Shown piece after piece: positions 44,601-52,528 of a stretch of DNA of 64,000 nt (the stretch's first letter is position 1; the number at the start of each line of letters is the position of its first letter). A program made the translations under genes and the position numbers. The stretch spans positions 163,130,495 through 163,194,494 of the forward strand of contig OZ018324.1 of assembly GCA_963969495.1 (NCBI GenBank), given 5' to 3'. The notes under the pieces were generated by a model, which ran no database searches, was not told where the DNA came from, and was given only the letters and a program-made list of their open reading frames with translations. The stretch is from Ceratothoa steindachneri. Its lineage: Eukaryota; Arthropoda; Malacostraca; Isopoda; Cymothoidae.

Positions 44601-46772
44601 GGAACTTCTTACAAGCCTTTCTACACAACCCCTCATCAATGAGCAGGAGCAAGCTGAGCAATGTGCAGTAGCTGTGGCCGGACATGGGCAGGTAAGAGCT
44701 GGGGGACACAGTCGCGACGATCCTGACGACCCCGCCATTCACCATTAACTCCCCCACCTCGCCCAAAAAAATGGCGCCGCCTTAAGCCTTCTCAGCACTT
44801 TACACATGGTGAGTGTTATCAAAATAATTATTACAATAATATAAAAATAATATTGGTAATCGCTCCGCTGTTCGGTGTCAAAACCATTAAAATACTTATG
44901 GTAAGAAATTCATTAATACAATAAGAATAATTACTAATTAATTATTTTATTAATTAATAATTACAACACAAAATTCATCGTGCTAATATTTAATTAACAA
45001 ACTTTAGCAAAATAAAAATAACACTGATTGCACATAAGAATTCATGTGTTAACATTTTCCAAATTAATTTATTTAAAAAATTACTATTTAATAATAAGTG
45101 ATTAAAATCTGCTAATGGATATTACATAATGTTATTGTTATCTTTTTGCAACCATTATATTATGTATTTGTGTGGTTATTTGTACATTTTGTTATATTTT
45201 CAACATTTGGGTAATTTTTCGATATTTATTTTGACATTTTGGAAATTGATTTATTGCTTTTTTTTTGTTCTCAGAAATAAATACGGTTACAGATTTATTA
45301 TGATCGATGAAATAGTTAGTATTATGCTATTTCTGATGATAATAGGACAAAAGGGAAAATGCAAAACTTTGAACGTGTTTTTCTCAAAAGTTATACATTG
45401 ACGTGGATGCCCCTTTGATTCTGGACGCCTCATATTTGACCAACGTATGACCTGGCGATATCATATTGAAGACCTTATAAGATGTGCTCCTGTCCTTGCC
45501 CTTTTGGATTCTTTAAGAAAGCAGTACCGAGGGGCTGACTGACATACCCTCCTCAAATCCACAGATCACTACCTCTGTCAATGCTTTATTACGACTGCCA
45601 CCTCTATGGCTCAGCTTCCAAAAGCATATTGAGTAATTTGCTACACCACCGAGGCCTCCGCCTTACTACAGGAACCTTTTAAGTCTTCCCACGTAACCTC
45701 TCTCCATGCTGAAATGGGCTTCCTTCCCCCGCATTCCGTTGTGATGAACATTGCCTCCGATTAAATATCAGATCCCTCTGTAGGTGCTTCAACCTCGCTT
45801 GAATTCTTTCTGTGGTACCTCTGCCTGAGATTCGCCCTCGCATTTGAGCTTTGAAGAGAGTGCCTATTCTACCCCTGTGGACTCGCAAGAAACCTCAAGT
45901 TTGCGAACCTTTACTGGATGGTTCCAAGGGTCTAATCCCAACAGTGTAACCCCAATTTACACCAATCCGTCAAAAACAGATGCCAATACTGGAAGGGCTA
46001 AGGTCCACCCTCTCATCTATTGCATTCATTTTCCTAGCGGAACATTTTGCAATCAAGCCAACTGTACACGCCCTCGGCCTTCATTCCCCAAGGTCATATA
46101 TCATTTTTACAGGCTATGAGCGCACTCACTTCCCTTCAGGCTCCCCTTGGAGATGCTGGAGACTACACTTTATTCTACTGCTTTTTTTTAAAAAAATTCA
46201 TACTTTTATCCGCTTTATTCAAGCTTGACCATATTTTTTTTTATCACCCACCTTTTTTTACATTTAGCTCACCCCTTCTGTTGGCATTTTTAACACCCAC
46301 TTAATTGAGATGAACCTTTAAAGCAAATGGGGCTTTAAATCCTTAAATTCAATGTCTTTGCTTTAAAGATGTGCCCACGTTGGCATCTGCCAGATTTTTA
46401 AAAAATGAGGCTGAATAGTATCTTTACTGTGTATTGCGCTGTGACTAGAGAACCCATACCGTATGTGGGTCTGGAGAATCCCTATAGCATCTTTGGAGAT
46501 GTCATGGAAGGCAATTAACTGGTCAGGAAAACTGCAACCACTTAGTATATTGCGCTGTGCCCACAGCACTTTTCATAAATTGATTGATTGTATAGATCAC
46601 TGACCCGTTCAATTAGTCAGTGTTGATGCCCATTGCACTTTTTCTTTCAGGTGATGCCCAAGCGAACCAACAAGCCTGGTATTTCCTCCACCCACCGTGT
46701 CCCTCGGCAGAGAAGTAGAGGACGTGCAAGGTTCTATCCCAGTGGTTATCGACCCATGCGTCGTTCTTCCAG
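20544..46772 (+). CDS. PABPN1: Nuclear poly(A)-binding protein (PABPN1/Pabp2), four coding exons
   Basis: This nuclear RRM protein binds growing poly(A) tails, stimulates poly(A) polymerase and controls tail length. Joining the four exons below keeps the frame across all three introns (phases 1, 0, 0) and gives 208 codons plus two bases. The order is an acidic N-terminus (about residues 1-45), a coiled coil ([14 protein letters not shown] onward), an MSIEEKM-like linker, one RRM with RNP2 SIYVGN and RNP1 KGFAYIEF, then the Arg-rich tail ([10 protein letters not shown]...[11 protein letters not shown]). Vertebrate PABPN1 has the same order but a much longer N-terminus; fly Pabp2 is close in size. 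ATG at 20,544 has the better context (AACATGG); another in-frame ATG lies at 20,526. The final exon is not found and may lie beyond 64,000. Confidence 0.93.
20875..21285. mobile_element. Non-autonomous hAT element (MITE)
   Basis: The left end CAGTGCCAGTTTAA and the right end (inverted) CAGGGCCACTTTAAG both fit the hAT YARNG rule. A second shared block, CTATGGGCCCCGCAG, lies about 30 bp in on the left and near the right end. Flanking octamers CCTGTAAT (20,867-20,874) and CTTGTAAT (21,286-21,293) match at seven of eight bases, as hAT duplications do. The element is 411 bp without coding capacity, contains a G-run at about 21,226-21,238, and sits 195 bp after a PABPN1 exon. Confidence 0.85.
21294..22149. 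other. Intronic, AT-rich, nothing recognised
   Basis: No open frame or repeat that I can support. Confidence 0.5.
22590..23000 (+). mobile_element. I-clade 3' end fragment inside the insertion
   Basis: It matches about 57,745-58,235 of the full copy: the C-terminal CCHC region, the GACTTTTTGGAGGAATCTGG-like end of ORF2, the 3' UTR with TAGCCTAGTAGTAGGCT, and the GACTTATGCC...CGCCAGATAGGC terminal block followed by an A-run at about 22,992. It is a second, 5'-truncated copy lodged inside the first. Confidence 0.75.
23326..23724 (-). other. Exon-like minus-strand ORF, unrecognised
   Basis: An open frame of about 133 codons reads leftwards. Immediately upstream on the minus strand is a pyrimidine tract ending in CTTCTCTTCCAG (about 23,740-23,729), a good 3' splice acceptor. 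The frame is open from there and closes with TAA at 23,326. The composition looks protein-like ([29 protein letters not shown]), not low complexity, but I recognise no family. It lies inside the 1.3-kb insertion, downstream of an I-clade 3' end. It could be a last exon of an antisense gene, a captured gene fragment or chance. Confidence 0.3.
24898..24957 (+). repeat. 60-bp unit, copy 1 (inside a retroelement)
   Basis: Nearly identical to 25,570-25,628. The 66-bp insert containing it (24,890-24,955) is flanked by AGTTTGCGA at 24,881-24,889 and 24,956-24,964, and it interrupts the RNase H region of the decayed I-clade copy. Confidence 0.7.
25031..26700. other. Intronic; no gene, one repeat unit
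   Basis: It holds the second copy of the 60-bp unit at 25,570-25,628. Nothing else is recognised. A C/T-rich tract (25,640-25,800) shows no coding pattern. Confidence 0.45.
26705..28725 (-). mobile_element. piggyBac element 2, one end visible
   Basis: TTAA at 26,701-26,704 followed by CCCATTAATGC makes a plausible piggyBac end. A second piggyBac transposase relic lies inside on the minus strand. The other end appears to be overwritten by the I-clade fragment that starts at about 28,727. Confidence 0.7.
26810..28640 (-). pseudogene. piggyBac transposase 2, heavily decayed
   Basis: Reading leftwards, the acidic start [16 protein letters not shown] (about 28,630-28,580) follows a possible acceptor TTTTATAG. 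Then come [16 protein letters not shown] text (about 28,100), [11 protein letters not shown] (about 27,900, with the first catalytic Asp), and [21 protein letters not shown] (about 27,850), all typical of PGBD-type transposases. At the end, RCRCKE, then [11 protein letters not shown] (about 27,060-26,995), is the C-terminal Cys-rich domain. Frameshifts and stops are frequent. It is a different subfamily from element 1, being PGBD3/4-like. Confidence 0.75.
28727..29563 (+). mobile_element. I-clade retrotransposon, 3' fragment
   Basis: It starts at the block AGCTCGACTACGGATGCAAG (matching about 56,711), runs through the end of RT into the first RNase H residues ([15 protein letters not shown] near 29,276; the catalytic Asp is changed to Asn), then jumps to the 3' UTR and ends in a T-rich tail near 29,563. 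Most of RNase H is deleted. Confidence 0.85.
28824..28997 (+). repeat. 87-bp tandem duplication
   Basis: Two near-identical 87-bp units, starting GTGCCTTCCACAGTTCACCC at 28,825 and again at 28,912. They add 29 codons in frame to the retroelement reading. Confidence 0.9.
29566..30690 (-). repeat. Dispersed repeat, copy B (inverted to 16 kb)
   Basis: On the minus strand this matches 15,945-16,920 over its whole length, including four GGGGCACTT-type units (about 30,121, 30,172, 30,234 and 30,297) and both flanks. It has the opposite orientation to copy A, so the two could pair across 14 kb. Confidence 0.8.
30790..31175 (+). pseudogene. RTE-like reverse transcriptase C-terminal fragment
   Basis: In + frames, about 30,835-30,960 reads [18 protein letters not shown], then [15 protein letters not shown]. 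This resembles the post-palm region VLVPVLMYGSETMxW of RTE-like or related RTs in arthropods. The following 200 bp hold degenerate RNA-thumb-like text with stops. Confidence 0.5.
31176..31704. other. Intronic, nothing recognised
   Basis: No gene or repeat identified before the exon at 31,705. The CTACACTTCTAG acceptor marks its end. Confidence 0.5.
31705..31877 (+). CDS. PABPN1: PABPN1 exon: coiled coil and RNP2
   Basis: Acceptor CTTCTAG ends at 31,704 and donor GTAAGT begins at 31,878. The exon encodes [13 protein letters not shown], the QMNM motif, [12 protein letters not shown] and the RNP2 strand SIYVGN. It joins the previous exon in phase 1 to make the conserved IKARVREME. Confidence 0.95.
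32215..32300 (+). mobile_element. tRNA-derived SINE head (candidate)
   Basis: TTAGTCTAGTGG (about 32,226) resembles a pol III A box and GGGTTTGATTC (about 32,272) a B box, at the spacing found in tRNAs. The loop between them (TTAGATTTCTAATGC) could be an anticodon arm with TCT. It does not fold as a full tRNA, and it runs on into several hundred bases of unrelated sequence. It is more likely a decayed tRNA-related SINE than a functional tRNA; its 3' limit is unclear (perhaps 32,900). Confidence 0.45.
32301..33769. other. Intronic; no gene recognised
   Basis: It may include the SINE body. An A/T-rich ATTATT tract lies at 33,075-33,160. I do not support any of the short open frames here. Confidence 0.4.
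33770..38440 (+). mobile_element. I-clade non-LTR retrotransposon, decayed copy
   Basis: Matches the 52-58 kb copy over most of its length: ORF1 N-terminal region (about 33,780-34,060), zinc knuckle region ([14 protein letters not shown] at about 34,410-34,455), ORF1/ORF2 junction (about 35,225-35,260), endonuclease (about 35,400-35,800), RT ([16 protein letters not shown] at about 36,862; MDNL replacing YVDD at about 37,120) and a shrunken RNase H (about 37,970-38,240). The 3' UTR breaks off near 38,440. Stops and frameshifts are dense, with strong CG depletion. This copy has the ORF1 bases that the 52-kb copy lost between knuckles one and two. Confidence 0.88.
38441..39558. other. Intronic, AT-rich; TA microsatellite
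   Basis: A TA tract lies at 38,830-38,850. Nothing else is recognised before the exon acceptor at 39,558. Confidence 0.5.
39559..39753 (+). CDS. PABPN1: PABPN1 exon: RRM body and RNP1
   Basis: Acceptor TTTTCAG ends at 39,558 and donor GTATTT begins at 39,754. Both ends are phase 0. The exon encodes [33 protein letters not shown], the RNP1 motif KGFAYIEF and [11 protein letters not shown]. Nearly every position is canonical for the family. Confidence 0.97.
39754..41689. other. Intronic; no gene recognised
   Basis: The open frames of 60-94 codons around 40,660-41,010 lack recognisable motifs. From about 41,100 the base composition becomes more GC-balanced, possibly the start of an older element that I could not identify. 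Confidence 0.4.
41690..43072 (+). mobile_element. I-clade retrotransposon, 5' portion
   Basis: Starts within the 5' UTR (the GCCTCTAATTTCACAGG block at about 41,704 matches 52,151) and runs through the CCAAGGTGGAGC block (41,907) and the start of ORF1 (ATG at about 42,072). It continues to the CTCATTCAGAG block (about 43,060), then ends abruptly. Like copy 1 it keeps the ORF1 N-terminal stretch absent from the 52-kb copy. Its GC content and CG dinucleotides are well preserved, so it looks young. The truncation at the 3' side implies deletion or a later insertion, not ordinary 5' truncation. Confidence 0.85.
44341..44748 (+). other. Unrecognised ORF
   Basis: An open frame of about 130 codons starts at 44,359 (reading HDVLQK just before it, after a stop). 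It contains [19 protein letters not shown] and [18 protein letters not shown]. The composition is protein-like, with Lys-rich and hydrophobic segments. I know no family for it. It lies inside the decayed second I-like element, so it may be an inserted relic. Confidence 0.3.
44830..45415. other. AT-rich, nothing recognised
   Basis: Very AT-rich; the open frame at 45,129-45,401 is low-complexity Phe/Leu/Tyr and is not supported as a gene. Confidence 0.5.
46651..46772 (+). CDS. PABPN1: PABPN1 exon: Arg-rich tail
   Basis: Acceptor TTTCTTTCAG ends at 46,650 and donor AG/GTAAGA follows 46,772 (phase 2). It encodes [12 protein letters not shown], then [25 protein letters not shown]. Arg residues in this tail are typically dimethylated in the family. 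The reading is still open at the donor, so at least one further exon is expected. Confidence 0.93.
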
Positions 46773-46795
46773 GTAAGAAGAGCCCCTTCAGAGCC

Positions 46796-46815
46796 CCTCT
46801 CTCTCTCTCTCTCTC
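46796..46815. repeat. (CT)n microsatellite
   Basis: Ten CT units just after the PABPN1 exon donor at 46,773. It could act as a pyrimidine tract, but no supported exon follows. Confidence 0.9.
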
Positions 46816-47933
46816 ATCCCCTTCTCCCGGTTTCTGAGTTGTGTGCAGGATGGGTGGCACGTCGTCCTCCGACGCCCCCTCGGCACTCTCAAGACCAGGA
46901 AAGGCGCTTCCAGAACACCCATAGCAGAAAAGAAGACGTCCGATCATGGGCATCACTTCCTCATCCAGGCAGGCGCCAGCGGAGATGGTTTCTTCTTTGG
47001 TGCAATGATAGGGACGCTTTCTCGTGTCTTAAATGCAGGAGCTTGAGAGTAAGGGCTCTGTCGGTGCAGGTAGACCTCTCCTGGTGATGGCAGGAATGGA
47101 AATGAGCTTCCTTCCATGGACGACCAGTGTCCTGTGATGTGTACGTGAATGTGGTTCATCTTCGTGGAGATGCTCGACCTCTTACACGCGTGTGTCCATT
47201 TCCCTATCTTGTGTGTGACAGTCATTTTTTACTTTATCAGAGATTTAATTCCTCGGCCTCACTGAAACTGATCATTCCAACCAAACCACTCGACTCTTTT
47301 TGTGGTTTACAGAATATTTCATGGAAGCGTGGTCTAACTCTTAAAAGCACTAGGCTAGGTTATATATGGTTGGGATTTATTAATTCCTTTCACAAAATAT
47401 GACTGCACAAATTGATTGTATATATAGTGTATATGATGAGTGTTTCACATTGAAACAAGTGACAAATGCAACTAGTTTTTGTCAGATGTGCTCTAGTTTG
47501 GATATTTCATTTCATTTAGATTTGCAGATATTCTTTTTACTATTGGCAATATCTAGAAAATTAGTTTCCTTCCGCAAGCCGTGATTTTCATTCTTACATT
47601 CTATCCTCTCAACCTTCTCTTATTCCACTAAAATACAGTATTCCCCATCCTCCTAGTCACTTCTTTTTAATTGTATGTCTACATTTCCAAACTCTCATTT
47701 CTAAACACAGCCTTCTGTATAGTCGGTTCACCATTAATACTACTGCCATTCACCTGCCTAAAATTTCTTAGACTAATTACTGACTTAAACCCCATGAACT
47801 CCTTTCTTGACATTATGAAAGACCCACAAAATTAAGATGAAAAGAGGGATGTAGTGATTAATCTCATGCATACAAGATGAAAAGAGAAATGAAGTGATTA
47901 ATCAGAAGAAGAAAGTTGAAAATGAAGCATTTG
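46816..47933. other. Downstream of the last visible PABPN1 exon
   Basis: 46,839-47,087 is open on the + strand and reads Arg-rich in part (RRPPTPPRHSQDQERRFQ), preceded by possible acceptors, but it does not resemble a PABPN1 C-terminus. 47,250-47,930 is AT-rich with nothing recognised. ATTTG at 47,929-47,933 is the left target duplication of the outer transposon. Confidence 0.4.
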
Positions 47934-48441
47934 GGGTCATTCCATGTCAATTCAACCAAGATTTGGCCATTTTTTGCCACTGACTCAGATTTTATTGCAA
48001 ATTACTGTACTAGTAGACCTTAATGAGACAAATTCAATGGTATGTCTCTCACCTGTAAGTCAAATGGTTTCTGAGATATGACCCCTCAAAGTTGGGTCAA
48101 AAAGGTCATTTTAGCAAAAAGTTCAAAGTCAAATATCTCGGAGACTATTGCACCTACACAGCTCATTCTGATACCACTTTAAAGCTAATGAGATTCCCTA
48201 CAACCTTTATTAATGCATATATTTCTTTACAAGGTCAAACAAAAAGTTGACCTTTCACCTTGAAAAGGTCACTTGACCTAGAAATCGATTTTTTTGTAAC
48301 TTTCCCTAAAAATTTGTATATGTGTATAGCAAAGTGTTCATAAAGAATTTTCTTTGATAAATGTTTATTTTAGGAGCTACCGATTTTTATGTCAGCACAA
48401 CTTAACCCAAAAAGTGACAATTTTGGTGTTTGATGTGTACT
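47934..48441 (+). repeat. Outer element, left terminal inverted repeat
   Basis: Matches 63,506-63,087 in inverted orientation, over blocks such as AACCATTTGACCTACAG/TCAAATGGTTTCTGAG, CAAGTGACCT and TTGGTGTTTGA. It is about 90-100 bp longer than the right arm because of a segment (about 48,145-48,215) missing on the right. Confidence 0.9.
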
Positions 48442-48698
48442 GTTAAATGCACTATAGTAATGACCATCTACGGTACTTATATCAGTACCCTTGCTTTTTT
48501 ATAAATATATAATGTATGCTTTATTAAAATACTGCTCTATATACATAGCATATTAAAATAGTATTTAGGATGACACATTGAAATTGGATGATAAACAAGT
48601 TACTATGTATATGAACTAATATGCGATAAGACTTTATAATTCTGAAATGAGTCCTGAAGATTCAAATCATGTTTTGAATACACTGAAAATATATACCA

Positions 48699-48733
<35 letters not shown>

Positions 48734-49580
48734 GGTGATGCAAAAAAAGGGTTAAAAAACAAAGTATACAAAAATTGAGGTCAATCGGATGAAATTTAGG
48801 GGTTGCTACCAGTCTTAAAAAAATGAAAATATTTAGTCAAGTATAGCTATTATTGATGCATAGATGAAACTGGTTTCCACACTACCAATTGAGGTACAGT
48901 TCTCAGCGCGTTGCCTTTTTTTTTAAAAGTGGAATTTTCCCTGTAGGCCTATCATAACCACTAACAATAATTATTATCTTGGCACTACAATTTATTTCAA
49001 TGACATAATTGTTTTTTTGTTTTTGTCTGGTAAGGCAGATCTGTACTTCTTCACTGTCTGTAGAAGATATTGCTTTTGCTCTTCATCATTTGTGAGAATC
49101 TTATTGTATTCTTCCATTAATTTTATTCCTCGCTCTGCTAAATCATTTGTAACTTTCATATTAAAAATTACTTCATTTGCATTCCAATATGCCTCATTAA
49201 GTCCCCAGTTTTCAGCATTGGTTTCAAGAAAACTGGAAGGCAGACCAAGAATATCGAAGAATCTTTTAGTATGAGAGGTTACAACATCTTCTAACTGTCT
49301 CAATTCTATAACTTCGGGATCAATGGTAGTCCGTTTAATGTGGTTTGGTTCAGGAGGCTTATTTAAGGCTTCTCTCATTTTATTTTTAGTATCAATAGGA
49401 ATAACTTCGTCAAACAAAGCAAGAGCTATTAATTCCTCTGAAAGATACCACAAATGATTTCAGTGCATTAGACTCTATTTTTTCTTCATCCTCTTTGTAC
49501 TTAATTAAACCTTTTAAGAGCTGCAAGTCGAGATGTGGAGCAAATCGTGGCGCAGGTGGCGTAAACCAAGATTTCACATA

Positions 49581-50882
49581 CGTAGGGGAGTCAAAAAGTT
49601 CTCAGATAAATGGCATAAAATTTTTATTTGTAATAATACTGTAATCATTTTTCTACATAAGCTCCATTAACATCTATACACTTTCTTAATCTATGAATCC
49701 AACGGTAAAGACCATCTTTGTAGAATTCACGGGGTTGTCTCTGGCACCAAGTAATGACCTGCTTTTTTGCTTCATCTAATGATTGAAACCGGGTTCCTTT
49801 TAGGTGTCCCTTTAAATTTGGAAACAGAAAAAAGTCAGAGGGTGCTAAATCAGGGCTATAAGGGGGATGAGCAAGAGTTTCCCATCGAAATTCCCGTAGC
49901 TGAGATCTCACAGCTTTGGACGAATGTGCAGGGGCATTGTCATGGTGGAACAAGATTTGCTTGTGGAGCTTTCCTCGTCGTTTTTTGGCTATTGAAGTTT
50001 TCAGCTTCCTTAAAACTCCTTCGTAATAGCTGGATGTAACAGTTTTTTGTCCTTCTAAGAAGTCTATTAAAATAATTCCCTCCGAATCCCAAAAAACTGT
50101 AGCCATTATCTTCTTAACGGACCTCTCTGTCTTGAACTTGATAGGCCCTGCTGCCCCCCTTGGGTGCCACTCTTTTGATTGATTTTTACTTTCAGGATCA
50201 AACTGATACACCCAAGTTTCATCTCCCGTTACGAGGCGCTCAAAAAAACTATCCTCGTTTGCTTCAATCTTGGTCAAAATAGCCAAAGAAAGGTTGGCCC
50301 TATGATTCAGCTGGTCTTCTCGCAACGCTTTTGGGACCCAACGTGCTGAAAGCTTGCTCAGGCCAAGATTTTCAGTTAGAATTCCAAATGCTGAGCCATG
50401 AGAGATTTCACATGCATTGGCAACTTCATCAATAGTAATACGGCGATCTTTATCCACTAGATTCCTCACAAGCTCGACATTTTCTGGGTTAATGGAGGTG
50501 GAGGGTCTCCCTTCACGTGGATCATCTTCAACTTCTTCTCTGCCCCCCTTGAAGCGCTTAATCCAGTCGTAAACTACCGCTCTACATGGCGAAGAGTCAC
50601 CATAAACCTGTTGTAGAGCGTCAATAATCTTAACAGGCTTCCAATCAAGTTTAGTCAGGAATTTAATGTTCGCTCTTATCTCAAAATTTGCCATTTTATG
50701 GGTTCAAAAAAGTAACCTTTTTGAAGCACATCTAATACAAAGAGTCTCGACAAATTGAATGACGAATTTTGTAGGAATTGTTCAGAAAACATGAAAGTCG
50801 TGTTTGACCCTGTATTTACTTGTACAAAATCGAACATTTCAATAATCTGGCATTTGTCTGAGAACTTTTTGACTCACCTACG
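49581..50882 (-). mobile_element. mariner element, apparently complete
   Basis: Terminal inverted repeats of about 32 bp with two mismatches (left CGTAGGGGAGTCAAAAAGTT, right inverted CGTAGGTGAGTCAAAAAGTT) are flanked by TA at 49,579-49,580 and 50,883-50,884. Total 1,302 bp, the usual mariner size. It interrupts the transposase-like gene between EIYV and KSWFTPP, so the target reading can be followed on both sides. Confidence 0.97.
49645..50694 (-). CDS. mariner transposase, intact reading frame
   Basis: A 349-residue cut-and-paste transposase that binds the terminal repeats and moves the element into TA sites. It starts at ATG with MANFEIRANI. Residues about 1-115 hold the paired helix-turn-helix DNA-binding region. 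WVPKAL (119-124) is the mariner linker motif. The catalytic triad is D158 (in GDETW), D252 (in HHDNAPAH) and D287 (in YSPDLAPSDFFLF), with 34 residues between the last two, which is the mariner DD34D signature. It ends in KCIDVNGAYVEK. The length matches active mariners (about 345), and no stop or frameshift is present. The start codon lies about 190 bp inside the right end and the stop about 65 bp inside the left. It could be functional. Confidence 0.96.
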   Translation of the reverse strand: MANFEIRANIKFLTKLDWKPVKIIDALQQVYGDSSPCRAVVYDWIKRFKGGREEVEDDPREGRPSTSINPENVELVRNLVDKDRRITIDEVANACEISHGSAFGILTENLGLSKLSARWVPKALREDQLNHRANLSLAILTKIEANEDSFFERLVTGDETWVYQFDPESKNQSKEWHPRGAAGPIKFKTERSVKKIMATVFWDSEGIILIDFLEGQKTVTSSYYEGVLRKLKTSIAKKRRGKLHKQILFHHDNAPAHSSKAVRSQLREFRWETLAHPPYSPDLAPSDFFLFPNLKGHLKGTRFQSLDEAKKQVITWCQRQPREFYKDGLYRWIHRLRKCIDVNGAYVEK

Positions 50883-51988
50883 TATATCTCAACTGCAAAA
50901 CAACAGATGTCTCTTAATCCTTTTTCTTCTGAATGTGTCAATTTGAACTTGTTTAACATCCAAATCTTCATAGAATAGATCATTTTGGCCAGCCACCGTT
51001 CTCTATGGCAAGCTCCCGGTTTTTTATAGTTTATTCCTGAATTTGGGATTCCTCCAACAAAAATGATAGCCAATTCAAGTAATTCCTTATAATCATCATA
51101 AGGCTGATGTTCTTCTAGTTGTTTCTTTGCAAATTTAATTGTATTGTCTTTAATATTGGCAATTCTGGTTGCTATGTCTTTGTCATTTTTTACTGTGTGG
51201 AATGATCCTTTGTTGAATTTACTCCAATTTGCTTTGAAACGTTTAAATAGTTGTATATTTGGTCCGGATGATGCTGGCAATGAGCTTGAAACAACAGACT
51301 CCAAAACAATCTCTAAATATGATGACGACAGGCCAGCTATAGCAAATCCTTGTTCATTTTCTGTTCTAGTAACATACAAGCTCCATTTCTACGGCCTGCA
51401 TTTGATGCTGTTGTGTCGAAACACATGCATCTTTCCTGAAGAGATAGATCCCAGTCTAAAATACTTCTATGCACAGCAGCTGCAGGATTTTCTCGTATAC
51501 CACTGGTGAGTTTTGGACCACCAAGAAGCTGATTTGATCAACCCCATTTCCATAAACTAAGATTGGAAGTCTGTCCACAACTTCTTCTCCAGTTATGTCT
51601 TCAAGTTTTCCATCCCAGTTAATGGTTAAAGGAACATCATGTTTTAATTCAGCTTTCAAATTTTCTGAAATTTCTTTTCTAAACTTTTGCCTTGCGCGCC
51701 TAATACTTGAATAACTTATGTTGAAGTTTTCCGGATCATGGCCTAAATTACTGATAGTAGGAATCATAATTAAAGAAGCACTTTTATCGCTGAATTTAGC
51801 GACATCAAGAGATGCAAGAAAAGTATTATCCATAACTTTTGCCTTTTTGCTTGTTGAGGTCTGTCCTGATGTTGATGGTTTACTGGGATCAACTATACAT
51901 TCATCTTCAGTTGTAGAGCCCTCTCCAGAGCTAGTAGATGAACTACTAAGCACAACTGTGTTTTCAAAATCAGCTGTTTCTGTTTCTC

Positions 51989-52528
51989 CCCGTAAGGGGC
52001 GCGGCGATTTGCCATCCTGGCCGCCGTGCTGACGGGATCCAGCACTCCGTCCGGCCCCAACTTAGCCTCTCTTCCTTCCTTCAGATAGCCCGATTTCTCC
52101 CCTACCTCGTCGCTTTTCATACAACCTCTCCCACAACTTTCTCTGGTCAGCCTCTAATTTCACAGGGTAGAATGCTGACCTTCTTCTCAAGCCAACCACC
52201 CCGGATCGGGGCTGAGGGTGGAGGGGACATTGTTCCCTAACCCCTGAGCTCCGGTTCGGGATGGGGGTTTTTTAACAACCTGCTTCATCCCCACCCACAT
52301 CTTCCTCACATCCCTTTTCCTCTCCTCTTCACAACCTATATTTTTTACGCCGTGTCCAAGGTGGAGCCGCCATGCCAAAGGACTGCCAGGCCACCAGGCG
52401 GGAGGGGTGGTCCCGAATTCCGGCGCCTGGCTCTGCCGGGCTTGTAAGCACCTCTCGCAGTGCGGGCAACTGCGAGAGGTGATGAGCTATTGCGTCCCGT
52501 AATCAAAAGAGGGTCACCATGCCCATGA
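51989..52528 (+). promoter_or_regulatory. I-clade 5' UTR (presumed internal promoter)
   Basis: 540 bp before the first long ORF1 frame, starting CCCGTAAGGGGCGCGGCG. Full-length I-clade elements are generally transcribed from an internal promoter here. The block CCAAGGTGGAGC...GCCATGCC (about 52,358-52,374) is conserved in copies at 1.4 and 41.9 kb. The promoter role is inferred from the family, not seen. Confidence 0.5.

Larger units (their letters stand above)
43440..46175 (+). mobile_element. Second I-like retrotransposon family, heavily decayed
   Basis: In broken + frames, about 43,475-43,570 reads [13 protein letters not shown], then [14 protein letters not shown] (the RT motif KPGKDP...YRPI). 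About 43,645-43,690 reads [11 protein letters not shown] (VPQGS). About 45,945-45,985 reads [12 protein letters not shown] (RNase H DGSKTDAG). About 46,030-46,125 reads FLAEHFAI, then a YIIFT-like strand and SALTSLQ (RNase H AEL and TDS motifs). The motifs are clearly different in sequence from the main family. 44,100-45,420 is interrupted by material I cannot place. Confidence 0.6.

Noticed and set aside
45129..45401. 90-codon hydrophobic frame
   Set aside because: It is AT-driven low complexity with no motif.
46839..47087. Possible final exon of PABPN1
   Set aside because: None of the frames gives the expected short Arg/Gly/Tyr-rich tail, and the length and composition do not fit; kept only as an open question.
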